This document shows, piece after piece, positions 13,401 through 27,579 of a stretch of DNA of 64,000 nucleotides (within the stretch, counting starts at the first letter, position 1; each line of letters begins with the position of its first letter). A program made the position numbers and the translations under genes. This DNA is from Myxocyprinus asiaticus (lineage: Eukaryota > Chordata > Actinopteri > Cypriniformes > Catostomidae): NCBI RefSeq assembly GCF_019703515.2, contig NC_059368.1:34932735-34996734 (forward strand), given 5' to 3'. The notes below the pieces were generated by a model. That model was not told where the DNA came from, searched no databases, and worked only from the letters and a program-made list of their open reading frames with translations.

Positions 13401-16400
13401 CAGCGACTGGGGAACGACCTCCGCGGTCATGGGCACTGGCAGCGACTGGGGAGAAGGGGTCCTTTTCCTTCTCCGGACAGCTGGGAGCATAGCCATGGAA
13501 GTGGATGAGGCCACAGGCATAGGCGCTGGCTCGTTGGCCGTGGGCGCTGGCAGGCTTGGAGCAAGGAGCCGTCGAAGGCTTGGAGCAAGGAGCCGTCGAA
13601 GGCTTGGAGCAGAAGATGCAGGTTTTGGTCCGGGGTTCCCGCCATAATCCACTGTGTAAAGGGATCCGCAAAGTTCCAGAGCCTTCTCCACATATTTGCA
13701 GAGTGTCCAGTGAGGATCAGCCAGAGGCATCATTTCCTCAGTGCACTATTCAGACTGGTCCGGGAGAAAACCACCAGAGAGCGGTCTGGATAGTGCACTA
13801 AATTCGCTAGCTCTAAAAACTCACGGACGTGATCCTCAACTGGACGGTCCCCTTGCTTCAGAAGCATAATTCTGACAGCCGCTAGATCCATTTTTGGTCA
13901 GTCTTTCTGTTACGAGGCAGACAAGGAATGAGGATCTAAACGCAGCTTTTAATGAAACAAAAGATAAGCAAGGTAACTCAATAAAAGGAAACAAAACACA
14001 GGGAACCAGGCACAGAACATGACAACACGTGTGAAGACTGACAAAGAAACCAGAGGAAACAAGGGCTTAAATACACAAGGGCAAACAAGGGAACGAGGAA
14101 CACCTGGGAAAAACAATCAGAGGAAAACCAATCATGAAAGAAAACTACAAAGGACTACAAAAATAACAGGAAACAGGAAAGGGGAACTAAACAAGAATTT
14201 CAGCATAAAAGTCAAGGCAAAAAACAGGGAACATGTGAAACAGTGTGACAACATAGCCCACTACTGGGACATGTGGTACCAAAAAGTAAAAGTTTAATGA
14301 ATATATATATATATATATATACAGATGCATCTCAATAAATTAGAATGTCGTGGAAAAGTTCATTTATTTCAGTAATTCAACTCAAATTGTGAAACTCGTG
14401 TATTAAATAAATTCAATGCACACAGACTGAAGTAGTTTAAGTCTTTGGTTCTTTTAATTGTGATGATTTTGGCTCACATTTAACAAAAACCCACCAATTC
14501 ACTATCTCAAAAAATTAGAATACATCATAAGACCAATAAAAAAAACATTTTTAGTGACTTGTTGGCCTTCTGGAAAGTATGTTCATTTACTGTATATGTA
14601 CTCAATACTTGGTAGGGGCTCCTTTTTGCTTTAATTACTGCCTCAATTCGGCGTGGCATGGAGGTGATCAGTTTGTGGCACTGCTGAGGTGGTATGGAAG
14701 CCCAGGTTTCTTTGACAGTGGCCTTCAGCTCATCTGCATTTTTTGGTCTCTTGTTTCTCATTTTCCTCTTGACAATACCCCATAGATTCTCTATGGGGTT
14801 CAGGTCTGGTGAGTTTGCTGGCCAGTCAAGCACACCAACACCATGGTCATTTAACCAACTTTTGGTGCTTTTGGCAGTGTGGGCAGGTGCCAAATCCTGC
14901 TGGAAAATGAAATCAGCATCTTTAAAAAGCTGATCAGCAGAAGGAAGCATGAAGTGCTCCAAAATTTCTTGGTAAACGGGTGCAGTGACTTTGGTTTTCA
15001 AAAAACACAATGGACCAACACCAGCAGATGACATTGCACCCCAAATCATCACAGACTGTGGAAACTTAACGCTGGACTTCAAGCAACTTGGGCTATGAGC
15101 TTCTCCACCCTTCCTCCAGACTCTAGGACCTTGGTTTCCAAATGAAATACAAAACTTGCTCTCATCTGAAAAGAGTACTTTGGACCACTGGGCAACAGTC
15201 CAGTTCTTCTTCTCCTTAGCCCAGGTAAGACGCCTCTGACGTTGTCTGTGGTTCAGGAGTGGCTTAACAAGAGGAATACGACAACTGTAGCCAAATTCCT
15301 TGACACGTCTGTGTGTGGTGGCTCTTGATGCCTTGACCCCAGCCTCAGTCCATTCCTTGTGAAGTTCACCCAAATTCTTGAATCGATTTTGCTTGACAAT
15401 CCTCATAAGGCTGTGGTTCTCTCGGTTGGTTGTGCATCTTTTTCTTCCACACTTTTTCCTTCCACTCAACTTTCTGTTAACATGCTTGGATACAGCACTC
15501 TGTGAACAGCCAGCTTCTCTGGCAATGAATGTTTGTGGCTTACCCTCCTTGTGAAGGGTGTCAATGATTGTCTTCTGGACAACTGTCAGATCAGCAGTCT
15601 TCCCCATGATTGTGTAGCCTAGTGAACCAAACTGAGAGACCATTTTGAAGGCTCAGGAAACCTTTGCAGGTGTTTTGAGTTGATTATCTGATTGGCATGT
15701 CACCATATTCTAATTTTTTGAAATAGTGAATTGGTGGGTTTTTGTTAAATGTGAGCCAAAATCATCACAATTAAAAGAACCAAAGACTTAAACTACTTCA
15801 GACTGTGTGCATTGAATTTATTTAATACACGAGTTTCACAATTTGAGTTGAATTACTGAAATAAATGAACTTTTCCATGACATTCTAATTTATTGAGATG
15901 CACCTGTATATATATTATTTTATTTTTTCTGGGCAAGAACAGTAAAAATGTTTAATTTTTGTTGTAGCTTGTTGTAGCCAATACTTTAAAGGTGCAGTAT
16001 GTAAGACTCAGAAACCCTTGTTATTAATGACACCTGTGGCCGTTAAATGAATTGCAGCCAGCTACCTATTGCTCGTGCTCGTGCACACACTCCATAGGAA
16101 CGTGAGCATCGGCGAAAACAATGACATAACGTACAAAGAGACAACGTGATTCACTGGCATCATGCTGACAGATGAGGTAGCATAATTAAAATGACACAGT
16201 TATGTTTGTTTTACTACAAACTTTGAGACTGTATATTATATTTGACTCTCCAGTGCTGGAACAGGGCTAAAACAAAGTGTGGATATAGGTCTGACTATGC
16301 GAGACTGTAGTTTGAAGTAATCATTTTTCTTTGCATGATACATTGACTGCATTTATACGATAGCCTATGTCGACATTAGCTAGCTAGCTAGTTTTATCAA

Positions 16401-19400
16401 TAGCTGTTAGCTAAATTTGGTTGATGATGACCGTAGCTGTTTATAAAATAGACTGTACATTATAAATATGTTGACACAATTCAGTATTGATGTGATTCCA
16501 TCACAACTGTCATTTTGATATATTGATGCGCTATTGTTTTATAATAACAGAATGTATATATTTTCTGTATAACCAAGTTACAATACAGTAATGAATGGGT
16601 CTTTTTGCATTATCTTGAACATTGTCGAGCATTCATTTCATGTGTTATTGTAGTTTAGCTAAAATTACACAGATCAATCCTTATGGCACTATATTTCACA
16701 TGCTTTGCAGTTATGTAAGCTTACCTGTCCAATAAGAAGAATGCCAATTCAGGGTCGGTTTTGATCCCCAAAACCGAACGAAGGTCTCTCCAGGAATTAA
16801 ATGTCCTGCCGATGTTCACTCTATTTATCGCTCGACCACGATCATGTTCCCGTTTAGCCAGATGGGATTCAGTAGATAAATGTTTTTTTTGTTTTTTTGG
16901 CTTACTCGGAGTTTGTGTAGGAGTCGGTGACGTGCTGGGAGCCGGACGTTTGCTGGATTCCATCACTAAGATAACGTTACCTAGTGTTGCAGTTTGTTGT
17001 CGCTGTTGAATAGCAGAAGAGAAGCTATTACTGTCTGAGGCAAGGCTCTCGGGAGCGCGCATAAATGTCACATCCTTTGGATTTTCCCAGCAAAAGCGAC
17101 CCGCTCCCTTCACATGAAAATCAGTCTACAGGCTTTAATAGGCAACCTAGGAAGTCCAGGAAGGGCTCATTTTTTAAGTTGCATTACAAGCCATTTACAC
17201 ACTGGCAAAAAAAGGCAAATGTTACATGAAAATTGTTACATATTGCACCTTTAAGGTATGTGGTTATGCAGAAATTGGCTTAAAAATGTGACAACTAAAA
17301 AAGAAAAGTGTAACATCTAGCACCTAGCATCTAGTCTTGCATACTCTATGTGACAAATTAATACTTTAATGCACTTTAAGTCTACATTGTAAGGTAGAAT
17401 CAATCTGTACTGTCTAGTACTGTTTCTAGACAAATAATGGTGCACTAATGAGTCATTTACTCAGTGATCTATTAAATATATTTCTGTAGTTCAGGATATT
17501 CAAATGCTCATTTAAGGATGAGTTCATGTAGCTCAACTGGTAGAGCAAAGAACTAGCAACACCAAGGTCATTAGTTTAATTCCCAGGAAATGTTTACTGA
17601 TAAAATTTATAACTTGGAAACACAGCAACTTGCTTTACATAAAAGCATCTATCAAATGCCTAAATGTTACTGTAAAATATTTAGATATATTTAGTTTGAA
17701 AACACTCTGGAAACTACAAACAATTAGAATGAAATAAGGAGATGCAGACCACAGAGAATAGATATTCTGTCAGTTGAGTCATAAGCCTCTTTCATTTTAC
17801 CATGCTGGATATAAATGCAAAATAACTCCTCATGAGTCTATTAATTTCAGTGCTTCCCTGCCAGAAACACTCTGCAGGTTTACTGTGTATAGGTGGTAAA
17901 GCACCTCATATGCACCTTACATGGCTCAGTATGTGTCTACTGAGAGCATGTTCAGAGGTGTAGCAACTGAGGTGTAAAAACTAATCTTGTTTTTGCCTTT
18001 GTCCGTTGCCAGCTGGATGGCTGAGCCAATGCGAAATGACATTGAGAGTCCTGTCAGCATTTAACTACCAACCTGTATTGCACAATAGCTTTTTTAAACA
18101 ATCCATCATAGACACTGGCAGGTAACACAGCGAGCAGCTTATGGATTTAAGTGCATTACATCAAACCTCCAGTGGAATGCTCAGCCTTGGATTCCTGACT
18201 TTACGTATTTTAAACAATGCACATGCTATTTGGTGTGTTATACTGTAAGCTTTACAGCTTTTATCTTTTCCTCAGTTTATTTAATCTCCTTGAAAAAGAC
18301 TATGAATTGTAGCTTGATGTTCACAAGAAAATTGATTAATTGTTCAGAAAGCATCACTAGTTTCATTTTGTATGACAGCTGAAGTAGGCCCAGTTTCAGC
18401 CATGGCATATAAATGGAGTTACAAATTATTATAATTTTTTTTATCGATTGGTGGTTACAGGGTCTGGCATATTGACTGAAAATGTGATAAAAAATTAATG
18501 ACACAAGAAAATGCATTGTATTTAGCTGGAGCTATCCACATTAATGTGGTTTGAAGAAGTCTTGTGCTTGATGGTAGTGTGTGATGCATTTTGTTTGTAC
18601 CTATTGTTGTAATCACAGTTCCAGCAAAGAAGAAGGAACTTCCTAAGTCCCAGTGACTGGAGTTGTATGATGTGTCTCCGATAGGACTCACACCAGCGTT
18701 TACTGCATCTACAGAGTGCTGGGAAGAGATAAGATTGAAGTTCAGGCCATTTGCGTGAGTGGAATACCATTCAAATGATTTATAATGCATTCCAGAGACA
18801 GATCATTTTATCTGGTAATAAAAAAATGGTATCAAGCCAGAATCAAGCCGACACATTTCAAAATCTGCATTACATATCCAACTACGTTTAGAAGCTTGCT
18901 GAAGTGTAATTATATTGTGTGGTAACTCAACTGATAGAGTGTTGCACTTACGATGCACTCACATGCAAAAGGCATACGAGTTGACACACAGGTCGCATGT
19001 TTCGTAAAAGTAACATAAGGTGGTTGATTTTTACACATTCAATTTTTATGACACTACCAGTTAGGTTTAGGTTTAGGCTAGGGGGTCAGTTTGTTGATTT
19101 ACAACTTTATAGAGAATTAACCTTTAAAACCTCATCTGTTTGAAAAACAATGTAACTTGCTTTAAAGGTGTACTCAGTAACTTTTTGTTTGTCATCTTGG
19201 ACTTACAGTGACGCCTAGTGGTGTGTATGCAGCAAGATTCAAAATCAATAGTTTTCAGTTAGAGATGCCAGAAATTCACTATTCACAATCAGCCATGATT
19301 ACTTTAATCCAAGAGTGAAAGTGTCCAATAACAAGACGGTTACTGAGAAAGTAGTATTCAGCTGGTCATGTGATTCTAAAATGGCAGCTCCCATGAGGGC

Positions 19401-22400
19401 GCCCCTGCACCATGTAGAATAAAACAGCTTTTATAAGGTTACTGATATGACTAGAGTCATCTCATGTGAGTGGTCATGATTTTATACATATGTTTCAAAT
19501 TTACAATTCATTTCTTTAGGAGTAAAACATTTTTTAATGGGGAAAAAATTACTGAGTGTTCATTTAATGTACAGTAACTTGAACTGCCATGATATCTGTA
19601 TGCCACGTAATATAATATTTGTTTTGCAAAAAATGTTGCCACAGTTCCAGAATTTATGCAGTGCAGTGATTTGGAATGTTTTGATAGCACCACAGATTCG
19701 CAATGTTTAAACTTTTCGGGAAAATAATCCTACAAATTTCTTATTCGAGTCTTCATATTAAGCGTTTAATTACATGTCTCATGTTTAACCTAGCCTTTTG
19801 TGCAATTGTTGAACCACTGTGTGACCACAGTTCTATAATATATGATCAATTATGTTTATTATAGTATAATCCACCCATATTTTCAGAGACAGCTAACTGC
19901 ACTCCATTCTTTTGCACTTTCCTTCCCTTAAAGGTATACTGATTTAATTGGGCAGTACAAAAAAACATGGTGATACATTACGACACCTTAGTGAAGCCTG
20001 AAAGAATTCCAAACAAAACAGTGAATGAACAAGCCTCCTTTGTAAAGCAAACAGTTGTTTTTTTTTTGTTTTTTTTTTAACAACTTGTAACGGTCAAGGC
20101 ATCCTCCTAAGGACTTATGAGCCAAACAAGCTGTGTAGCATTAATGGGTCTTTGATGATCTGTCATGGGTTTATGTGTTTTTGTTCATGTTTTGTGTTAA
20201 TGTCTTTTATTTTAAAGTTTAGTTCTTGTTCCTGTTTAGGTCATGTGGTTTCATCTCATGTGATTTCCTGTTTCCTTAAGTGTAACATTGTTGGATTGTT
20301 CAAGTCAAGTCAAGTCAAGTCAAGTTTATGTTTTGTTTGGTTTTATGGTTGTTGGATTTCACTTATGTAATTAAACTGCACCTGGGTTATATCTTCATCA
20401 TCGTCTTCGTCTGCCTGTCTTTGCCAGCAACGTTACAGAATACCTGACTGCAAAATGAACCCAGCAATTTAGCTTCTTCATTTACGTCAGGGGAATCGTC
20501 ACCTGGAGGAATATGTAGAGGACTTCTGCGCTCTGGCCTGCAGGATCGACTTTAATGAAATTGCCCTCAAGGACTGCTTCCGTTTTGGGCTGAATCTCCT
20601 CCCTGATGCCTGATGGTTGGAGTACCTACAGCCTGACTCAGTATATCGACCTTGCCCTACTGATAAGTGGTTCACCGTTCACTGTGGAGGAGGCGGATAA
20701 CGAGTCCCACGTCACAACAACCAAGCCAGAGTCCCATGTCACGCCCGCCGAACCAACATCCCACGTCACGGCCACCGAACCAGCATCCCACATCATGGTC
20801 GACGAGCCAGAGTCCCACGTCACGACAACCAAGCCAGAGTCCCATGTCACGCCTGCCGAACCAGCATCCCACATCATGGTCGATGAGCCAGGGTCTGTCT
20901 AAATGTAACATTGTTGGATTGTTCAAGTCAAGTCAAGTCAAGTCTGTTTATGTTTTGTTTCACGTTTGGAATTACGGTTGTTGGATTTCACTTATGAAAA
21001 TAAACTGCACCTGGGTTCTAACTTCATCATCGTCTTTGTCAGCCTGTCTTTGCCAGCAACATTACTTGATCAGATGTATCATTAAATGGAAAGCAACAGA
21101 GAGGGCGGATCAGAAACCGGTCACTCAGCCTGACAGGAAGCCCCGGAAAGCAGATGGAAGTACTATACTGTGATCAACAGGAAGCGGCTCAGGTGTGAGG
21201 AATGAGCATGTGGGCAGCTGAAGGGCAGGTACACAAGGGCAGATTCACAGTCTGTCTGTCTAGACTGGATGTGTAACACAAAGTTTAAGTCAGGTGCAGC
21301 CTGAGGGCAGAACCTCACACAATGGGACAAAGTTTTCAAATGGCTAAGAGAAGGAAGAAACAGCCTATGCTTACATTGTAAGACTGTAAAATGAAGATTT
21401 AAAATAAAAATGCAAAACATAAAAATAAAAACTGTGCATTAAAATTTTATATGTGTGCCAAGCTCTGACGATGAGGTCTTTGGCCGTTGTGTCTTGCTCT
21501 CTTATCAGCATCTCGTAGCACCAGGGACCAAAACAGAACCTGTTTTGTGTCCATCAGCACTCTTATTCAGTTCTTTTTATACTGTATTTAAAAATGCGCT
21601 AGATGGACATATTTGACCGTTGCATCACATCCAGCTTTTTTTCAGCATCTCGTGCAAGAGCACCGGGTTTTTAGTTGCTTTGTAAGGTAAAAAAAAAAAG
21701 ATGTTAACTTTTAATCTCAAGACCCCTGCGTTCTGTTACAGTAAATGCGTTGCACTGCATCTGGCTTTTTCCGCGCAAGACACAATCGGTCTGAATGGCC
21801 CCTAAAATGTGGTTTTGAAACATTCTGTCAAGTTGAAAGGGGTTAAGTATAGGCAATAAAAAAAATTAAAAAAAGATGTGCAATTCGTCATGTCACGCTC
21901 CTGTTTCAGAAGGAAATACGTCAACACACCAAAAAAAACCTGTGCTTGTCAAGTCACTTCACTGTGACTTTAAAATGCAGAGTCAACTATAAGAAAGCCA
22001 TTTGTAAGTCGATTTCCCCAAAAACTTTAAACACTGTGGCACTATCAAAACGAATCTGTTTGGTTGAACATCCAAACCAGCCCAACACAGCAACATTTGC
22101 TCAACCAATGGCGTGAGTTTTGGGTTGGGACTATTTATTTGGCTGACCAATGGCAGTTAAGGGGACTTTTCAAAGAAATCTATCTGAAAACAGTCACTAT
22201 TTCAAAGAAGAAAATATTTTTTTTTGTACAAAGCAACAGAATTAATGAATGATGACGCTTAACAGGTGTGTTTGCATTTGTTTTGTTTTTAAAGCTGCAA
22301 AAGTGCCTTTCTAGCTAAAAGAAACTGAAATACAAGCTACATTCCAATCATATGGCATGAGATTCTGTCTCAATCTAAGAATGGAAAGCACTATACCTTG

Positions 22401-22575
22401 GAATGAATGCTCTTTGGAGATCTCAGTTCTCCACAATAATGTTATGTTCTTGACTGTTCAGTGCAAATTAGTTTTACCTCAGCACAGACTGCTCGAAAAG
22501 ACACATTTGCATTCCATTCAGCTAAACAGTTATATATATATATTTAAAAAATAATAATAATAATAATAATAATAT

Positions 22576-22608
<33 letters not shown>

Positions 22609-25600
22609 ATGTGTGTGTGCTTTTCTGAATACCAAAATGCTTTTCTTCCATATCATCTCTGAGCTGATCTGAATACAATTTTACTTACCAAGACGTGTGG
22701 TATGTGTGGTATTCCTGTGTCCACTATATAATGGTATTACACCAACTTTAATGTGGTGCAAAGATGACTGCAAAGAGAAATGAATATTTCCCTCTTCACA
22801 GCAGTTAGTAGGTGCCCTATTTTTCAATCTCACTATGATAGATCATATACAGTTGTTCTCAAGATTTTGCATACCCTGGCAGAAATTGTGAAATTTTGGC
22901 ATTGATTTTGAAAATATGACTGATCACGCAAAAAATTGTCTTTTATTTAAGGATAGTGATCATATGAAGCCATTTATTATCACATAGTTGTTTGGCTCCT
23001 TTTTAAATCATAATGATAACAGAAATCACCCAAATGGCCCTGATCAAAAGTTTACATACCCTTGAATGTTTGGCCTTGTTACAGACACACAAGGTGAGTT
23101 TCCCACACCTGTGGCTTTTTAAATTGCAATTAGTGCCTGTGTATAAATAGTCAATGAGTTTGTTAGCTCTCATGTGGATGCAATGAGCAGGCTAGATACT
23201 GAGCCATGGGAAGCAGAAAAGAACTGTCAAAAGACCTGTGTAACAAGGTAATGGAACTTTATAAAGATGGAAAAGGATATAAAAAGATATCCAAAGCCTT
23301 GAAAATGCCAGTCAGTACTGTTCAATCACTTATTAAGAAGTGGAAAATTCGGGGATCTCTTGATACCAAGCCAAGGTCAGGTAGACCAAGAAACATTTCA
23401 GCCACAACTGCCAGAAGAACTGTTTGGGATACAAAGAAAAACCCACAGGTAACCTCAGGAGTTGCCGGAAAGAAGCCTTTACTGCACCAATGCCACAAAA
23501 AAGCCCAGTTACAATATGCCCAAAAACACCTTGACATGCCTCACAGCTTCTGGCACACTGTAATTTGGAGTGACGAGACCAAAATAGAGCTTTATGGTCA
23601 CAACCATAAGCGCTATGTTTGGAGAGGGGTCAACAAGGCCTATAGTGAAAAGAATACCATCCGCACTGTGAAGCATGGTGGTGGCTCACTGATGTTTTGG
23701 GGGTGTGTGAGCTCTAAAGGCATGGGGAATCTTGTGAAAATTGATGGCAAGATGAATGCAGCATGTTCTCAGAAACTACTGGCAGACAATTTGCATTCTT
23801 CTGCACGAAAGCTGCGCATGGGACGCTCTTGGACTTTCCAGCACGACAATGACCCTAAGCCCAAGTTGACCCTCCAGTGGTTACAGCAGAAAAAGGTGAA
23901 GGTTCTGGAGTGGCCATCACAGTCTCCTGACCTTAATATCATTGAGCCACTCTGGGGAGATCTCAAACGTGCGGTTCATGTAAAACGACATGACCTGGAG
24001 GCATTTTGCCAAGACAAATGGGCAGCTATAACACCTGCAAGAATTTGGGGCCTTATATATAACTATTACAAAAGACTGCATGCTGTCATTGATGCTAAAG
24101 GGGGCAATACACAGTATTAAGGACTAAGGGTATGCAGACTTTTGTCATTTCATTTTTTTCATTGTTGCCATGTTTTGTTTTATGATTGTGCCATTCTGTT
24201 ATAACCTACAGTTGAATATGAATCCCATAAGAAATGAAAGAAATGTGTTTTGCCTGCTCATTCATGTTTTCTTTAAAAATGGTACATATATTACCAATTC
24301 TCCAAGGGTATGCAAACTTTTGAGCACAACTGTAGATACTATATAGCAATATAGATACACAGTATATGTAGACAGGGTTGGGGAGTAACGAAATACATGT
24401 AACGGGAATACGTATTTAAAACACAAAATATAAGTAACTGTATTCCACTAGAGAAACAATTTAAAGAATACAGTTACATTCAAAAAGTATTTTGATTACT
24501 GGAGAGATTACTTTGCACTTTATTGTCATTTGTTTCATTTAAAATGTAGTTCTTTCAGATGGAAAAATGTATACATATAAATGATGCAATCCAAAGTGCG
24601 TTTGAACAGCGGTGAAACATTTTCTTATGATGTGTTACATTCATACGAGCAGAGAGAGAAGTACATTTGAAGTAAGTTTGGAGCAGAAGAAATAAAAATA
24701 AACCTTGTGTAAATTGTCAGATTTACGCTAAGCTAAAATGCTATTTCTAGCCATTTTACATGCACATTACCAGGCATGATCATATTTTTTTTATCAAGAA
24801 AAGTCACGTTGGGGGCCTGGGTAGCTCAGTGGTAAAGATACTGGCTACCACCTCTGAAGTTCGCTAGTTCAAATCCCAGGGCATGCTGAGTGACTCCAGC
24901 CAGGTCTCTTAAGCAACCAAATTGGCCTGGTTGCTAGGGAGGGTCCAGTCACATGGGGTAACCTCCTCATGGTCACTATAATGTGGTTCGTTCTCGGTGG
25001 GGCGCATGGTGAGTTGAGCGTGGATGCCGCGGTGGATGGCATGAAGCCTCCACATGCACTATGTCTCCATGGCAATGCACTCAACAAGCCACATGATAAG
25101 ATGCACAGGTTGACGGTCTCAGACACGGACGCAGCTGGGATTCGTCCTCCACCACCTGGATTGAGGCGAATCACTACACGACCACAAGGACTTAAAAGCA
25201 CATTGGGAATTGGGCATTCCAAATTGGGTAAAAAAGGGGGAAAATTCACCCCAAAAATCATATTCTTGATGATAATTTTTGTTTTGTTTTCCTGTAAAAA
25301 TATCTAAAAATCCTTAAAACAAGATCAATTAGATTGATCTTGTTTAGAAACAACACTGCATAAGATATTTAGGTTTTTCAGAGAATGTATTTTTAACATG
25401 TGTATTTTGTACTGGCAGAGTTTTTATAGTCAAAACAAGTAAAAAAATCTACCAGTGCTGAAGAAGTAATCCAAAGTATTTAGAATACGTTACTGACCTT
25501 GAGTAATCTAACAGAATACGTTACAAATGACATTTTACAGCATGTATTCTGTAATCTGTAGTGGAATACATTTCAAATGTAACCCTCCCAACCCTGTATG

Positions 25601-27517
25601 TAGATACTCTACATCAACATGATCACACTGGAAGTCGGCATGTTGTTTTCAAGAGCTCCAGTACCCTAGGATCAGACATTCATCAGAAATTATGCCAAAT
25701 CACTGACAAGCAGCATCTTCCATCAGACATTTTTGCATCAGCTCAAGCATGTTTACCTTCCCTTGTGGTGCGTCCTGAAGAATGTTGTATCAGCAGTGTG
25801 GGAGACATAGAACATATTCACGCTAGGGCCATCTTTGGAATGACAACGAGGCTGTGAGGGACAGACTTACAGTCTCTTCAGTGGGCTGTACTGCTGTTTA
25901 AAGTGTTTTTGGATCGTTTCGCGGACAAAGCATTGACAAAATATTTGTCCAAGAACATTCAGCTTTATACCGTTTGTGCCATTGAAGAGATGGTACATTT
26001 ATCACTAACAGACTCATTGTCATTCCCATTAAAAATCAAAGATGGCACTAGTGTGAATAAGGCCTGTGGATTCGGATCTTGGATTGAAACCAGGAAGTAA
26101 TTCATTTGTATAATCAATGACAAGCACGATTCGGAGGTCACATTTTTCCCTCTAACATTACATTTGTTTCTCAACTGATGGTTAGGTTTAGGTTTGGGGT
26201 CGGTTGGGCTGGGTCAGTTTATAAAATATGCATTCCTCTTCACTGTATTACAAATGGAATTAAATGAAATGCAAATGAAATGGGACATTTACTAGCAAGC
26301 ACAGATGAAACATTGCCATTTTACCCACAAAAAAAACAAACCAAAAATTAAAAACTTTTGAGAGTTATTGCACAAGCATTAGTGTACAAACTCTGTCTGG
26401 TCTACAGTTCTTGGAAGTGCCTTGGCATTTCCTCAAACTTTTCACCTCCAGTTGCATCATTGCCAGATAGCAGCACATATGAAGGACTCGCAGCCTGAGC
26501 AGTGCAAAAGTAACAGCTTACTCTCAGCTAATCCACACACCACAAGCCTGAATCATCTGAATCATCTATGCTCTGCAGCACTGACAATCAGCAAAAGCAC
26601 ATGTTATGTCTCTATCTGTTTTCCATTTTCTTTGTCTTGCAACTTCTAAAAAAAAAATCATTCTGAGCAGCTTCAATACAACACAACAGAAGCTGACAGG
26701 AAGCAGCTGTCATCTCAGCCTCTCTTGAGCTCTTCTGGAATCAGTGGGGCTGTTGGGCTATTTTAACATGGTGCTTTGTTACAATGCTTTCAAATGCTGC
26801 TGGTTCTAGATTTAATTAGGGTTTCGGATCATTCATTCCAGGGAGCATTGTGATGGGCAGGCTTCATGTTCTGCCCTGCCCACCCTACTGACGGAGCCCC
26901 ATTATTGCAAAAAGAATCACTCACTCCCCATATATTAAGAAAATTCACATTGGATCATAATTTCTTTTTTTCTAGTAAGACCTTTGATTATCAGGGCAAA
27001 AATCGTATTCTTGATAATAATTTTGGTATTGTTTTCCTGTAAAAATATCGAAAAATCCTTAAAACAAGATCAATTTGATTAATCTTGTTTGAGAAACAAC
27101 ACTGCATAAGATATTTAGGTTTTTCAGAGAAAGTATTTTTAACATGTGTATTTTGTCTTACTGTACTGGCAGAGTTTTTATAGTCAAAATAAGTGAAAAA
27201 ATCTACCAGTGCTGAAGAAGTAATCCAAAGTATTTAGAATACATTACTGACCTTGAGTAATCTAAAGAAATACATTACAAATTACATTTTACAGCATGTA
27301 TTCTGTAATCTGTAGTGGAATACATTTCAAAAGTAACCCTCCCAACCCTGATACTAATGCATTTACATCCATTAATGCATTATAAAGTAACACAAACTAA
27401 CAATGAACGGTAGGATATTTATTAATGAACATTAACCAAGATTAATAAATGTTATAATAAAAGAGCTTTTTCACTGACTGTCATATGTTTCACCTTATTG
27501 AGCAGTGTAAATCTAGC

Positions 27518-27579
<62 letters not shown>

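Noticed and set aside
17521..17600. Possible tRNA gene
   Set aside because: The A and B boxes are decayed, the stems do not pair, and a SINE-type tail follows.
19062..19085. TTAGGTTTAGGTTTAGG-like run, reminiscent of telomere repeats (also at about 26181)
   Set aside because: Only two or three imperfect units with TTTAGG rather than TTAGGG; this wording is frequent in teleost interspersed repeats.
24812..24885. Possible tRNA gene at the head of SINE copy A
   Set aside because: It continues directly into the SINE body and is repeated in seven copies; pseudo-tRNA head only.
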